This document shows, in pieces, positions 25,691 to 33,250 of a DNA stretch of 42,490 nt. A model generated the notes under the pieces. It was not told the origin of the DNA. It made no database searches and worked only from the letters and a program-made list of their open reading frames with translations. Source of the DNA: Novosphingobium silvae (GTDB lineage Bacteria > Pseudomonadota > Alphaproteobacteria > Sphingomonadales > Sphingomonadaceae); assembly GCF_009856825.1 (NCBI RefSeq), contig NZ_WVTD01000022.1:1-42490 (forward strand), written 5' to 3'. Every line of letters starts with the position of its first letter. Within the stretch, counting starts at the first letter, position 1. The position numbers were made by a program, and so were the translations under genes.

Positions 25691-27088
25691 TCAGATGATC
25701 ATTACATATGCGGCCCCGAGGACGGAGCAGACGCCGAGCACCGGCAGCATGCCGGCCTTGAACCGGAACATGGCGAGGATCGCACCCACCGCCAGCGCTA
25801 ACGCGGGCCAGTCGACGGACGTCAGGACTGGGAGATCGATGGCGCCGGCCGCGAACGGCACTTCGCGGACTTGCCCGAACAAGGTGTGAATCCCGAACCA
25901 GACTGCCAGATTGAGAATGACACCCACCACTGCGGCGGTGATCGCCGAAAGCGCGGCCGACAATGCGCGGTTGCCGCGCAGGCGTTCGATGAACGGCGCG
26001 CCGGCGAAGATCCACAGGAAGCAGGGCAGGAAAGTGACCCAGGTGGTGAGAATCGCGCCCAACGTCGCGGCGATGAGCGGCGGCAGTCCGGTGGCCTCGC
26101 GGAAGGCTGCCAGAAAGCCGACGAACTGCGTCACCATGATCAGCGGCCCGGGCGTGGTCTCGGCCATGCCGAGCCCGTCGAGCATCTCGCCGGGCTGGAG
26201 CCAGCCATAGGTCTCGACTGCCTCCTGCGCGACATAGGCGAGCACCGCATAGGCGCCGCCGAAGGTCACCACCGCCATCTGGCTGAAGAAGGTGGCGATG
26301 CGGCTGAACACGTCGTCGGGGCCGAACGCGAACAGCAGCGCTGCGACCGGCCCGAGCCAGAGCAGCAGCAGGACGCCGGAGATGCGCAGCGACCAAGAGA
26401 GGTTCGGCCGGGCATGGTCGGGAAGGCCCTCGCCAAGAGCGGTGTCGCGGTCGTGGACTATCTCAGCGCCGGCGGGACCATGTCCGCCGCCGCCCTTGAA
26501 TGCGGCGTAACCAGCGCGGCCACCGAAGAAGCCGATCAGCGCGGCGGCAAGCACGATCAGCGGGAAGGGCACGTCGAGCACGAAGATCGCGACGAACGCC
26601 AGCGCGGCAAAACCGCGCATGACGTTGTTCTTCAAGGCACGCGAACCCACCCGGACCACCGCCTGTAGCACCACCGCCAGCACGGCGGCCTTCAATCCGA
26701 AGAACAATCCCTCGACCAGCGGCACTTCGCCGAGCAGCACATAGACATAGCTGAGCCCTAAAATCGCGAGGAAGCCGGGCAGCACGAATAGCGCGCCCGC
26801 GACCAGGCCGCCCTTGGTCTTATGGAGCAACCAGCCAATATAGACAGCTAGCTGTTGCGCTTCAGGGCCGGGCAGCAGCATGCAATAGTTGAGCGCGTGG
26901 AGGAACCGCTCCTCGCCGATCCAGCGCTTCTCCTCGACCAGGATGCGATGCATCACCGCTATCTGGCCCGCCGGTCCGCCGAAGCTGAGCAGCGCGACCC
27001 TGATCCAGACGCGCACCGCCTCGCCAAAGCTGATGCCGTGCTCGTGCAGCGTCTCGACTGCGATTTCAGCGCGTGCGCTGGCCTCCAT
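25691..27088 (-). CDS. chrA: Chromate efflux transporter ChrA
   Basis: 465 aa with two homologous membrane halves (CHR domains). Each half has the family signature: FGGPAGQIAVMHRILVEEKR and CMLLPGPEAQQLAVYIGW in the first, VTFGGAYAVLAYVAQEAVE and GMAETTPGPLIMVTQFVGF in the second. The halves are joined by a His/Gly-rich loop around residue 200. It exports chromate across the inner membrane. The ATG follows the chrB stop by 2 nt, so translation is coupled. Confidence 0.95.
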   Translation of the reverse strand: MEASARAEIAVETLHEHGISFGEAVRVWIRVALLSFGGPAGQIAVMHRILVEEKRWIGEERFLHALNYCMLLPGPEAQQLAVYIGWLLHKTKGGLVAGALFVLPGFLAILGLSYVYVLLGEVPLVEGLFFGLKAAVLAVVLQAVVRVGSRALKNNVMRGFAALAFVAIFVLDVPFPLIVLAAALIGFFGGRAGYAAFKGGGGHGPAGAEIVHDRDTALGEGLPDHARPNLSWSLRISGVLLLLWLGPVAALLFAFGPDDVFSRIATFFSQMAVVTFGGAYAVLAYVAQEAVETYGWLQPGEMLDGLGMAETTPGPLIMVTQFVGFLAAFREATGLPPLIAATLGAILTTWVTFLPCFLWIFAGAPFIERLRGNRALSAALSAITAAVVGVILNLAVWFGIHTLFGQVREVPFAAGAIDLPVLTSVDWPALALAVGAILAMFRFKAGMLPVLGVCSVLGAAYVMII

Positions 27089-27090
27089 CT

Positions 27091-28041
27091 TTAGTCCTCT
27101 TTTCGCCGGGTGAAGTGAGCATAGAATCCGTCGAGCGCGGTCGATCCGCGCGCGATCCGCTCCTCGTCGTCGTCGGTGCCGGCACAGATGCCGGCGATAA
27201 GCGCGCTCACTCCCGGAGTTTCCGGGCGCTCGAACCGAGCATCGGCAATATCAAGGTCGTGAACAATTTCGCCGAGCGCCCGCAGCGCGGGGTCGGTCTC
27301 GAGACCGGTGCGGAACACCAAGGTCTCGAAGGAGCAGCGGTCGCCTTCGTGGGTGAGCTCAGCGTCCGCCATGTCGAACCTCAGTTCGTCAGGCTCCGGC
27401 ACATATCCTTTGCCCTCGACGAACTTGAAGCTCGCCTCGGGGTCGATGAAGCGGCGAATGAGCCAGGCGGACGCGATGCGATCGACATGGACATGGCGGC
27501 GCGTCACCCAAACGCGGCGCTTTAGCTCCGCCGGGGTCAGCTCGGGCGCACTGGGGCCGCTCACATCGGGATGTTGGTGAGAGCGGCGGTCCGCCTCGGT
27601 GATGGCGGCCTGTGCCGCCTGCCGACCATGCGCACCGAAAAAGTCGATCGCGGCGACCTCGTTCAGGCGTTTGCGCAGGCGGCCCACATCCGCCGCCGCG
27701 ACATACTCGCCCTCACACAGCGCGCGCGCCTCGCGTGCCAACTCCTCATAGTCGGCGTCACGCGCAGCGTCGAACACTCCGCGCAGCTCCGCATCGCCCA
27801 TGCCGCCGACAAGGCGCGCTTCGAGGATCAGCGCCTCGCCGCCATTTTCGGTGATCTCGCGATGCAGTTCTTCGAACAGCGCGCGCGTGTCCTCGCGATT
27901 GGGGAGCGCATGGACGGCGTTCTTGAGCGGCGCGGCCCCGATCGCCTGCAAACGCCGCCAGACCTTCACCCGCAAATAGGCAGGCTTAGCCGGAAGCTGC
28001 GGGATCAGGAGCAACCAAGGGGAAGCTTGTGTGTTTGTCAT
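27091..28041 (-). CDS. chrB: Chromate-sensing regulator ChrB
   Basis: 316 aa. N-terminus SPWLLLIPQLPAKPAYLRVK and WRRLQAIGAAPLKNAVHALP is the ChrB N-terminal domain; the C-terminal domain contains RVWVTRRHVHVDRIASAWLI and FIDPEASFKFV. ChrB acts as chromate-responsive repressor of chrA-type operons. First gene of chrB-chrA-SOD; no ribosome site is visible before ATG 28041, and an inverted repeat abuts it. Confidence 0.9.
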   Translation of the reverse strand: MTNTQASPWLLLIPQLPAKPAYLRVKVWRRLQAIGAAPLKNAVHALPNREDTRALFEELHREITENGGEALILEARLVGGMGDAELRGVFDAARDADYEELAREARALCEGEYVAAADVGRLRKRLNEVAAIDFFGAHGRQAAQAAITEADRRSHQHPDVSGPSAPELTPAELKRRVWVTRRHVHVDRIASAWLIRRFIDPEASFKFVEGKGYVPEPDELRFDMADAELTHEGDRCSFETLVFRTGLETDPALRALGEIVHDLDIADARFERPETPGVSALIAGICAGTDDDEERIARGSTALDGFYAHFTRRKED

Positions 28042-28043
28042 AG

Positions 28044-28065
28044 TTGTATCGTCACTAGCCTACAA
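28044..28065. promoter_or_regulatory. Inverted repeat in the chrB / DUF1259 divergent region
   Basis: TTGTA (28044-28048) and TACAA (28061-28065) flank 12 nt, ending 2 nt before the chrB ATG. On the minus strand TTACAC (28072-28067) and TACAAC (28048-28043) are 17 nt apart and could be -35/-10 boxes. That would place the transcript start within the first codons, so either the true start differs or the boxes are fortuitous. A ChrB operator is plausible. The remaining 28,066-28,209 shows only the ribosome site of the next gene. Confidence 0.4.
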
Positions 28066-28209
28066 GTGTAAGGGTTGCATCACAAGCCTCATGAGCATAG
28101 GACTGCTTATCCCGAAGAAAGAAACCGGAGCGCAATGTCGCGGCTCGCCGGCGGCGCGCTCGCATGACGTGAGGCTTTCCGTGTCGAGTGCGCTGATGAA
28201 GGATCAATT

Positions 28210-29100
28210 ATGCTGAAAAAGACCATCGCCTTGGGATTCGCCAGCCTCCTGCTGGCAAGCCCGGCATGGGCAGCGCCGGACTGGTCGGCTGTCGACCGGG
28301 CGATAGGACGAGCGGGGGCCGAACAGCCGGGGGGCGTTTACCGCTACAGCTTCCCGCGTTCGGACCTGAGCGTCACGCTGGATGGGGTGACGATCAAGCC
28401 CTCCCTCGCGCTCGGTTCCTGGGCGGCGTTTCAGCCGATGGGCGACGAGGCGATGGTGATGGGCGATCTCGTGCTGACCCACGACGAGGTGAACCCCGTT
28501 TTGAGCCGCCTGCTCGCAAGCGGTTTTACGATCACCGCGCTCCACAATCACCTGCTCCGCTCTTCGCCTGCGACCATGTACATGCACATTGCCGGCCACG
28601 GCGACCCGGTGAAGCTCGCGGCCGCGCTCCGGCAAGCGCTATCAGCCAGTCGGACCCCGCTCGCCGCGCCGCAATCGCCTTCGGCCAGCGCAGCCGCATC
28701 GCGGCTCGACCTCGATGTGGCCGCGCTCAACCGGTTGATGGGCGGTGAGGGCAAGACGGCCGGTGGCATCCTCCAATACAGCTTTCCGCGCGCCGAGCGG
28801 CTGATGGACGGCGATATGGAGACTCCGCCGACGATGGGCACGGCGACCGCGATCAACTTTCAGCCAACCGGGGACGGCCGAGCCGCCATCACCGGCGATT
28901 TCGTACTTGTCGCAAACGAGGTCGATCCGGTCCTGCGCGTGCTGCGGACGAACGGGATCGAGGTCACGGCGCTGCATAATCATATGCTAAACGACGAGCC
29001 GCGGCTGTTCTTCATGCACTTCTGGGCCAACGACGACGCAGCCAAGCTCGCCCGTGGGCTGCGCGCGGCGCTCGACAGGATGAACAATCAGAGGAGTTGA
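28210..29100 (+). CDS. Exported double DUF1259 (LppY/LpqO-like) protein
   Basis: 296 aa with signal peptide MLKKTIALGFASLLLASPAWA. Two repeats of the DUF1259 domain: first with GVYRYSFPRSDLSVTLDG, DLVLTHDEVNPVLSRL and ITALHNHLL...MYMHIAGHGD; second with GILQYSFPRAERLMDGD, DFVLVANEVDPVLRVL and VTALHNHML...FFMHFWANDD. The HNH and MHI/MHF positions are conserved in both halves and could bind metal. The family is often found beside chromate genes, but its role is unknown. AAGGA precedes ATG 28210. Divergent from chrB. Confidence 0.85.
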   Translation: MLKKTIALGFASLLLASPAWAAPDWSAVDRAIGRAGAEQPGGVYRYSFPRSDLSVTLDGVTIKPSLALGSWAAFQPMGDEAMVMGDLVLTHDEVNPVLSRLLASGFTITALHNHLLRSSPATMYMHIAGHGDPVKLAAALRQALSASRTPLAAPQSPSASAAASRLDLDVAALNRLMGGEGKTAGGILQYSFPRAERLMDGDMETPPTMGTATAINFQPTGDGRAAITGDFVLVANEVDPVLRVLRTNGIEVTALHNHMLNDEPRLFFMHFWANDDAAKLARGLRAALDRMNNQRS

Positions 29101-29177
29101 ACTCGGACGACGGCTCATTGGGCCGTAACCGCCGCCCGCCCGACCCCACGGCCCTTATGCAGGAAGTGGAATGGAAC

Positions 29178-29501
29178 ATGGCTAGCAAACGAACTCTCAC
29201 TGTTGTCGCAGGCGTGGGCGCGGCCGCGCTGGCGATCGCGGGCGTGGCGATCGCGCAAAACCACGAGGCGAACGAAAACCGGATAATCGGCAAGCACAGC
29301 GAACGAGACATCCCGCTTGCTCAGGTGCCCGAGGCCGCGATGAACGCGGCACGCGCGCAACTCGCGTCAATAAGCAAAGCGGAGCAAGTCACCCGAAAGG
29401 CGGACGGAAGCACGCTCTATGAAATCAAGGGCAAGAACAGCGACGGAAAGACGATCGAACTGTTCGTCACGCCCGAAGGCCAGGTGCTCGGCCGCGAATG
29501 A
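29178..29501 (+). CDS. Small exported PepSY-like protein
   Basis: 107 aa from ATG 29178 (GGA 7 nt upstream); the frame opens earlier but without a ribosome site. Signal peptide MASKRTLTVVAGVGAAALAI with cleavage near VAIAQ. The rest, IPLAQVPEAAMNAARAQLAS and STLYEIKGKNSDGKTIELFV, follows the PepSY-like helix-plus-sheet pattern. PepSY domains may inhibit proteases or bind ligands; no precise role can be given. Downstream of the DUF1259 gene, probably one transcript. Confidence 0.65.
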   Translation: MASKRTLTVVAGVGAAALAIAGVAIAQNHEANENRIIGKHSERDIPLAQVPEAAMNAARAQLASISKAEQVTRKADGSTLYEIKGKNSDGKTIELFVTPEGQVLGRE

Positions 29502-29576
29502 TGGATCAGCACGGGGCGCCGGCCGTCGAGGGCCGTGCGCCCCTTCCGAAATGATACTGCGGAATAGGAGACGAAA

Positions 29577-29903
29577 ATGCGGCCAAGACGATGGATATTG
29601 TTATGCGCCGCTTTGGCCGCCCTGCCTGATAGTGCGATCGGCCAAACCGAACCCGCGTCGGCGACGGGCTCGGCGTTGTTCGTAAGCTGTCAAGCGAATG
29701 AGCCGCGATGCGGCGCTTACCTCCAAGGCGTGCTCGACATGATGATCGTCGCGCGAAAAGCGGAATGCCGCGCTCCACGCTATGACCGATCGGCGCTGCG
29801 CGCGGCATATTTACGCTGGGCGGAGCAGAATAGCTATTTTATGAGTGTTCATATGGTGGCCGGAGCTGAACGCTCGTTAGCGAAGGCTTGGCCATGTCAG
29901 TAG
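29577..29903 (+). CDS. Rap1a/Tai-like small exported protein
   Basis: 108 aa with signal peptide (WILLCAALAALPDSAIG). The mature part LFVSCQANEPRCGAYLQGVLDMM resembles the Rap1a/Tai domain, whose first known members are type VI secretion immunity proteins with two Cys in a disulfide. Many homologues lie outside T6SS loci, as here, so immunity function is not implied. Last gene before the right transposon end. Confidence 0.6.
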   Translation: MRPRRWILLCAALAALPDSAIGQTEPASATGSALFVSCQANEPRCGAYLQGVLDMMIVARKAECRAPRYDRSALRAAYLRWAEQNSYFMSVHMVAGAERSLAKAWPCQ

Positions 29904-29922
29904 CATCGTACCCCGCGGCGTA

Positions 29923-29984
29923 GCCTGCCCGGCGGCTGCCTTTGAGGGCAGGCGGAGCGTCCGCCTGGCGGTGAATTCCGCCAG
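29923..29984. terminator. Two adjacent hairpins near the transposon right end
   Basis: GCCTGCCC 29923-29930 pairs with GGGCAGGC 29946-29953 across 15 nt; CTGGCGG 29965-29971 pairs with CCGCCAG 29978-29984 across 6 nt. There is no T run, so a Rho-independent terminator is only possible. They lie 20 nt after the last cargo gene and 37 nt before the terminal repeat. Confidence 0.45.
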
Positions 29985-30020
29985 CTCAACGATCCCATGT
30001 CGCGCCTCAAGCTCGCTAAT

Positions 30021-30083
30021 TAGCCGATGTTCGCATTATGTCTGCCAAATCGTTGTCTGGCGCACAAACCTTGAGGTGACGCC
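30021..30083 (-). repeat. Right terminal inverted repeat of the transposon
   Basis: Read on the minus strand from 30083 it begins GGCGTCACCTCAAGGTTTGT and continues parallel to the left repeat (54 of 63 identical). The outermost 14 bp are identical to those at 17155. Confidence 0.85.
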
Positions 30084-30303
30084 AGGTGGCGGCGACCCGA
30101 CTGTTGAGGTCGATGGCCATGGCCGCCAACAGATGCCCGAGGCATGCGAAGAGCACGATCGCAGCCAATGTGGTGGTTGAGCCTTGCCGGTCGGGCATGG
30201 GGCTCAGGAGGTCATCGGTTGAACCGGCTCGAACGCATACCCACCCGACGATGCCGGGCAGGAGAAGCAACAGAGCAATAAATAGCTGGTAGCCGAGCGT
30301 CAT
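30084..30303 (-). pseudogene. Small membrane protein truncated by the transposon end
   Basis: From ATG 30303 the frame gives MTLGYQLFIALLLLLPGIVG, a second helix TTLAAIVLFACLGHLLAAMA and LNSRVAATW, then enters the transposon repeat and stops at 30016. The hydrophobic start and the sudden change at the repeat show a gene whose 3' part has been lost. I do not know the family. It is not the missing part of the MFS gene broken at the left end. Confidence 0.65.
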
Positions 30304-30458
30304 GCCGGCTGCGGGCGTCGACCGCCAGCCTCGGGCTGTCGCTCGGCGATCGGGCGTGCCTCGCGCAGGCACGGGAGCTGGAGCGCCCTGCCCTCACCGC
30401 CGATAAGTCGTGGCGGGCTGTGAAGGTGAAAGGGCTGAAGGTCGAGGTGTTGCGATAG
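30304..30458 (+). pseudogene. VapC (PIN-domain toxin) C-terminal remnant
   Basis: The frame ending at TAG 30456-30458 reads ASLGLSLGDRACLAQARELE, then RPALTADKSW and KVEVLR. GLSLGDRACLALA...LTAD.W is the conserved C-terminus of PIN toxins (last catalytic Asp in GDR). The N-terminal two thirds and any antitoxin are absent. It abuts the start codon of the opposed membrane-protein gene. Confidence 0.7.
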
Positions 30459-30585
30459 CCGGCGACGACCGCTTTGCGCCCCAATGCTGGTCGCTCAGCG
30501 AGCGCCCGGGCCTGCCCGGAAGCGGACATTCTGACCTACGATTGTGGTACCGACGGAGGGGCAGGCTACCGTGCATCGGGATCGC

Positions 30586-30611
30586 GTGTCAGAACCGACC
30601 GGTTGTGACAC
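30586..30611. repeat. Palindrome A, left of the PadR/hydrolase cluster
   Basis: Arms GTGTCAGAACCG (30586-30597) and CGGTTGTGACAC (30600-30611) pair with one mismatch around AC. The same core, ACCG-NN-CGGTTGTGACAC, recurs at 35311-35327. It could be an operator, a terminator or an end of a mobile block. Apart from this and the promoter below, 30,459-30,791 contains nothing I recognise. Confidence 0.6.
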
Positions 30612-30755
30612 AAAGCTCACGGCGAAAAGCGCCGTTGCTTCAGCGCCCTGCTTTCCTGCAAGCGGTCGGGAAGCGGGGACTGAAGAAGGCTTCTCAAACC
30701 ATTACAGTGAGAAGGTAGGCTGATCCGAGCGGCACCGACACGATCTAATCAGAGC

Positions 30756-30782
30756 TTGACTATAAAGCTATCTAGGTAGACT
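30756..30782 (+). promoter_or_regulatory. Possible padR promoter/operator
   Basis: TTGACT at 30756-30761 and TAGACT at 30777-30782 (15-nt spacer) overlap CTATCTAGGTAG, a partly symmetric sequence, 10 nt before ATG 30792. The region is strikingly AT-richer than its surroundings. An autoregulatory PadR site is plausible but unproven. Confidence 0.4.
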
Positions 30783-30791
30783 TAATGGCGC

Positions 30792-31103
30792 ATGTCTCGA
30801 ACACGCGCGCTCTCACCCCAAGCCCGGATGATCCTCGCCGTCCTGCTCGACGCACGTGACGGATGGTCTCACGGCTATGAACTGGCGCGGCTCGCCGGTG
30901 TGAAATCCGGCACGCTCTACCCCCTCCTGATCCGTCTGGAAGCGCAGGGCTATCTTGAAGCGGAATGGCAACAGCCTCTGGAGAGGGGACGACCGCCGCG
31001 GCACGCCTACCGACTGACGGCCAGCGGGGTGCAGCTCGCCCACGCCAATCCTCCGGGTCAATCGGCGTCACCGGCTTCAGGCCAGCGGGAGGCGACAATA
31101 TGA
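30792..31103 (+). CDS. PadR-family transcriptional regulator
   Basis: 103 aa, winged-helix only: ARMILAVLLDARDGWSHGYE, LAGVKSGTLYPLLIRLEAQG, then GRPPRHAYRLTASGVQLAHA. KSGTLYPLL and the R-Y-LT wing are the PadR signature. It lacks the long C-terminal dimer helix, as in the short PadR-s2 group. The ATGA overlap with the next gene implies co-translation; the pair PadR plus a membrane protein beginning with a WGRA-type motif is a recurrent bacterial arrangement. Confidence 0.88.
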   Translation: MSRTRALSPQARMILAVLLDARDGWSHGYELARLAGVKSGTLYPLLIRLEAQGYLEAEWQQPLERGRPPRHAYRLTASGVQLAHANPPGQSASPASGQREATI

Positions 31104-32278
31104 GCGTTGGACGTCGGCGCGGCCTTGCCGATCTTGCCTGTCGCGCTCTGCAAGCCACGCTACCTCCCTCCTTGCAATCATGGGGAAGGGCCATCCGTTG
31201 CGAAACGGCGGAGATTTCCAACGATACCAAGGCGCTGCTGTTCGCGCTCGACAGTGTGTTCGGCCTCATACCACGCGTGCTCGCGTCGTATCTGCTCCGC
31301 CCCTTCGCCTCGCTGATCGGCGAAGGCGCCCTTTCCTCCGAAGGACTAACGACCATGGACTTTCACGAAAGCGCGGCGCGTCGCCCCCGCGCCATAGGTA
31401 TCGCGTGCGCAACCGCCGCGGTCGCGCTGGGCCTCGCCTACATGGGGGTCGCCGGCGCTCCCGCGCGCTACCTGGGCATCAACCTCGTCGCGCTGGCGAT
31501 CGGCATGACGCTGCTGGGTCTCGTCGGCCGCGTTATGCTCGCGGGCCCGCGGTGGGCGGGCGGGACGATCGCGGCGATGGCGGGTGCGCTGCTGGCTACC
31601 GCCCTGCTCGGCGACGACGTCGACGGCGCGGTGCGGTGGGTACGCCTCGGTGGGCTGTCCATCCAGCCGAGCCTGATCCTGCTGCCCCTGATGGTCGTAG
31701 CGTTCGCGCGATGCCGCGACGCGCTCGCGACGGCGGGCATGATCGTCGCCGCCGCCGCGATGGCGATCCAGCCCGACCGTGCGATGGCCGGAATGCTTGC
31801 GGCGGGTCTGGGCGTCCTCGCGGTCATGCGCCCCGAAAGGCACCTCATCGCGGCGCTCGGCGCGAGCGTCGCCAGCTTCGCCGCGACGTTGGTCCGTGCC
31901 GACACGTTGGCGGCGGTCCCCTATGTCGACCAGATCCTCTACTCGTCCTTCGACGTCCACGCAGCCGCCGGCGCGGCGGTACTGGGTGGCTCGGCCCTGC
32001 TCCTCGTTCCTGCGATCGTCGGCTGGCGCCGCGATCCGGCGAATCGCGACTCCTATGCCGCCTTCGGGTTCGTCTGGCTTGCCGGGATCATGGCTGCCGC
32101 CCTCGGCAACTACCCGACCCCGATAGTGGGTTACGGCGGAAGCGCGATCATCGGCTATGCCCTGAGCCTTCTGGCGCTGCCGAAGCTGACGGGAGCAGGA
32201 GTCGGCGTGGACGCGCAGGCGGCCGGCGAGGCCGAAACGACGCCGCTCGATCGCCATCTGCTCGTCGGCGCGGCCTGA
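31100..32278 (+). CDS. PadR-partner multi-TM protein, SEDS-like C-terminal part
   Basis: 392 aa. Residues about 10-70 include LQSWGRAIRCETAEISNDTK and LLFALDSVFGLIPRVL, the motif found at the start of many membrane proteins encoded next to PadR genes. About eight membrane helices follow. The stretch GAVRWVRLGGLSIQPSLILL and IQPDRAMAGMLAAGLG loosely recalls FtsW/RodA (SEDS) proteins, but conserved catalytic residues are not obvious. Function unknown; likely envelope-related and PadR-controlled. Confidence 0.6.
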   Translation: MSVGRRRGLADLACRALQATLPPSLQSWGRAIRCETAEISNDTKALLFALDSVFGLIPRVLASYLLRPFASLIGEGALSSEGLTTMDFHESAARRPRAIGIACATAAVALGLAYMGVAGAPARYLGINLVALAIGMTLLGLVGRVMLAGPRWAGGTIAAMAGALLATALLGDDVDGAVRWVRLGGLSIQPSLILLPLMVVAFARCRDALATAGMIVAAAAMAIQPDRAMAGMLAAGLGVLAVMRPERHLIAALGASVASFAATLVRADTLAAVPYVDQILYSSFDVHAAAGAAVLGGSALLLVPAIVGWRRDPANRDSYAAFGFVWLAGIMAAALGNYPTPIVGYGGSAIIGYALSLLALPKLTGAGVGVDAQAAGEAETTPLDRHLLVGAA

Positions 32279-32283
32279 TCCGA

Positions 32284-33216
32284 ATGGCCGACGCCCACAC
32301 GGGCGGCCGCCCTCGCCGCGCGGCCAGCTCGATACTCAAGCGCCCATACCGGTCTTGGCTGCTCGCGATCCTCGTCGCCGCTTCGATCTACTACGCATGG
32401 ACGGAGATCACGAAGACGCGAGGTGCCCAGAAGGTGTCCTTCGTCCCGGCGGAACAGGCGTGCGGGACGGCGGGCCCGTTCCGCTACTGCGTCAACCGGG
32501 ACCGGCGGGGCTCCAACGGCGACATCGTCTATCATCTGCACGGTCGGAACCTGGACGAACGCATCTGGAACGACGACACCTACTTGACCGCGATGCTGCA
32601 GGGCGAATGGCAGCGTAGCCGGGCGCTGCCGCCCACCGTCGTCACCCTGTCCTACGGATCGACCTGGATTCTGACGCCCAAGGGCGAAAAGGCTGACAGC
32701 GGCTTGCTGGACGATCTGATGACGCGCCTGCCGGCGATCGAGGCCAAGGTCGGGCGCCCGCACCGCCGCCTGCTGATGGGCGAGTCGATGGGCGGGCTCA
32801 ACGTCCTGGTCGCGGGCCTCTCCTACCCATCGCGGTTCGCCAAGGTGGCGGCGTTATGCCCCGGCGTATATGCATCCTCGCCGTTCGCATCGCTGTCTAC
32901 GATCCGCACGACGGCGGAGCGTACGGGTGCGAACCCCAAGATCGTGTTCGGCGTTTTGCTTATGGCACGGAAGTATTTGGCTAGCGATGCGGAGTGGCGG
33001 CGCGTCTCGCCGCTCGATCTGATCGAACGGGCGGGGCCTCACTATCCGGCGCTCTACCTCTCCAACGGTCTGTACGACACCTACGGCAACTTCGAGGGTA
33101 CTCAGCGACTTGCCGACATGGCTCGCCAGCGCGGGGTCAGAACGGAGTGGCATCCGATTTATGGCGGGCACTGCGCGACCGATACGTCTTCCTTGGCCGC
33201 GTTCCTTCTTTCCTAA
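32284..33216 (+). CDS. Membrane-anchored alpha/beta hydrolase (esterase)
   Basis: 310 aa from ATG 32284, 5 nt after the previous stop. An N-terminal anchor (SWLLAILVAASIYYAW) is followed by an esterase fold: GDIVYHLHGRNLDERIW (oxyanion region), LLMGESMGGLNVLVAG with nucleophile Ser (about 168), an acid probably in LSNGLYDTYGN and His in IYGGHCATD. It resembles the esterase-D/tributyrin-esterase group. Substrate unknown. First of three consecutive hydrolases. Confidence 0.8.
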   Translation: MADAHTGGRPRRAASSILKRPYRSWLLAILVAASIYYAWTEITKTRGAQKVSFVPAEQACGTAGPFRYCVNRDRRGSNGDIVYHLHGRNLDERIWNDDTYLTAMLQGEWQRSRALPPTVVTLSYGSTWILTPKGEKADSGLLDDLMTRLPAIEAKVGRPHRRLLMGESMGGLNVLVAGLSYPSRFAKVAALCPGVYASSPFASLSTIRTTAERTGANPKIVFGVLLMARKYLASDAEWRRVSPLDLIERAGPHYPALYLSNGLYDTYGNFEGTQRLADMARQRGVRTEWHPIYGGHCATDTSSLAAFLLS

Positions 33217-33250
33217 GCACACCTGCTCTCTCTCAATAGGAGACTTTATC

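Larger units (their letters stand above)
17155..30083. mobile_element. Tn3-family mercury/chromate resistance transposon, about 12.9 kb
   Basis: Both ends begin GGCGTCACCTCAAG, in inverted orientation, with about 63 bp of imperfect repeat. The left repeat reaches the tnpA stop, the normal Tn3-family layout. Inside: tnpA, mer operon, tnpR with a res-like site, Cj0069-like gene, chromate genes and three small exported proteins. The flanks (TTATA left, AGGTG right) do not match, and different genes are broken at each side. The boundaries rest on repeat matching by eye. Confidence 0.8.

Noticed and set aside
25871..26668. Long open frame (265 codons) opposite chrA
   Set aside because: It is a GC-driven antisense shadow of the chrA coding sequence, with very acidic/Arg-rich low-quality composition.
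27479..27495. GGCG-GTCACC-like string as an inner transposon end
   Set aside because: It lies inside chrB coding sequence and the similarity stops after about ten bases.
31346..32257. 303-codon frame opposite the PadR-partner membrane gene
   Set aside because: Arg/Gly-rich composition without domains; the opposite strand has a coherent membrane protein.
31180..32283. N-terminal extension of the first hydrolase giving 678 residues
   Set aside because: The extension is an out-of-frame reading of the upstream membrane gene; ATG 32284 gives a normal anchored esterase.
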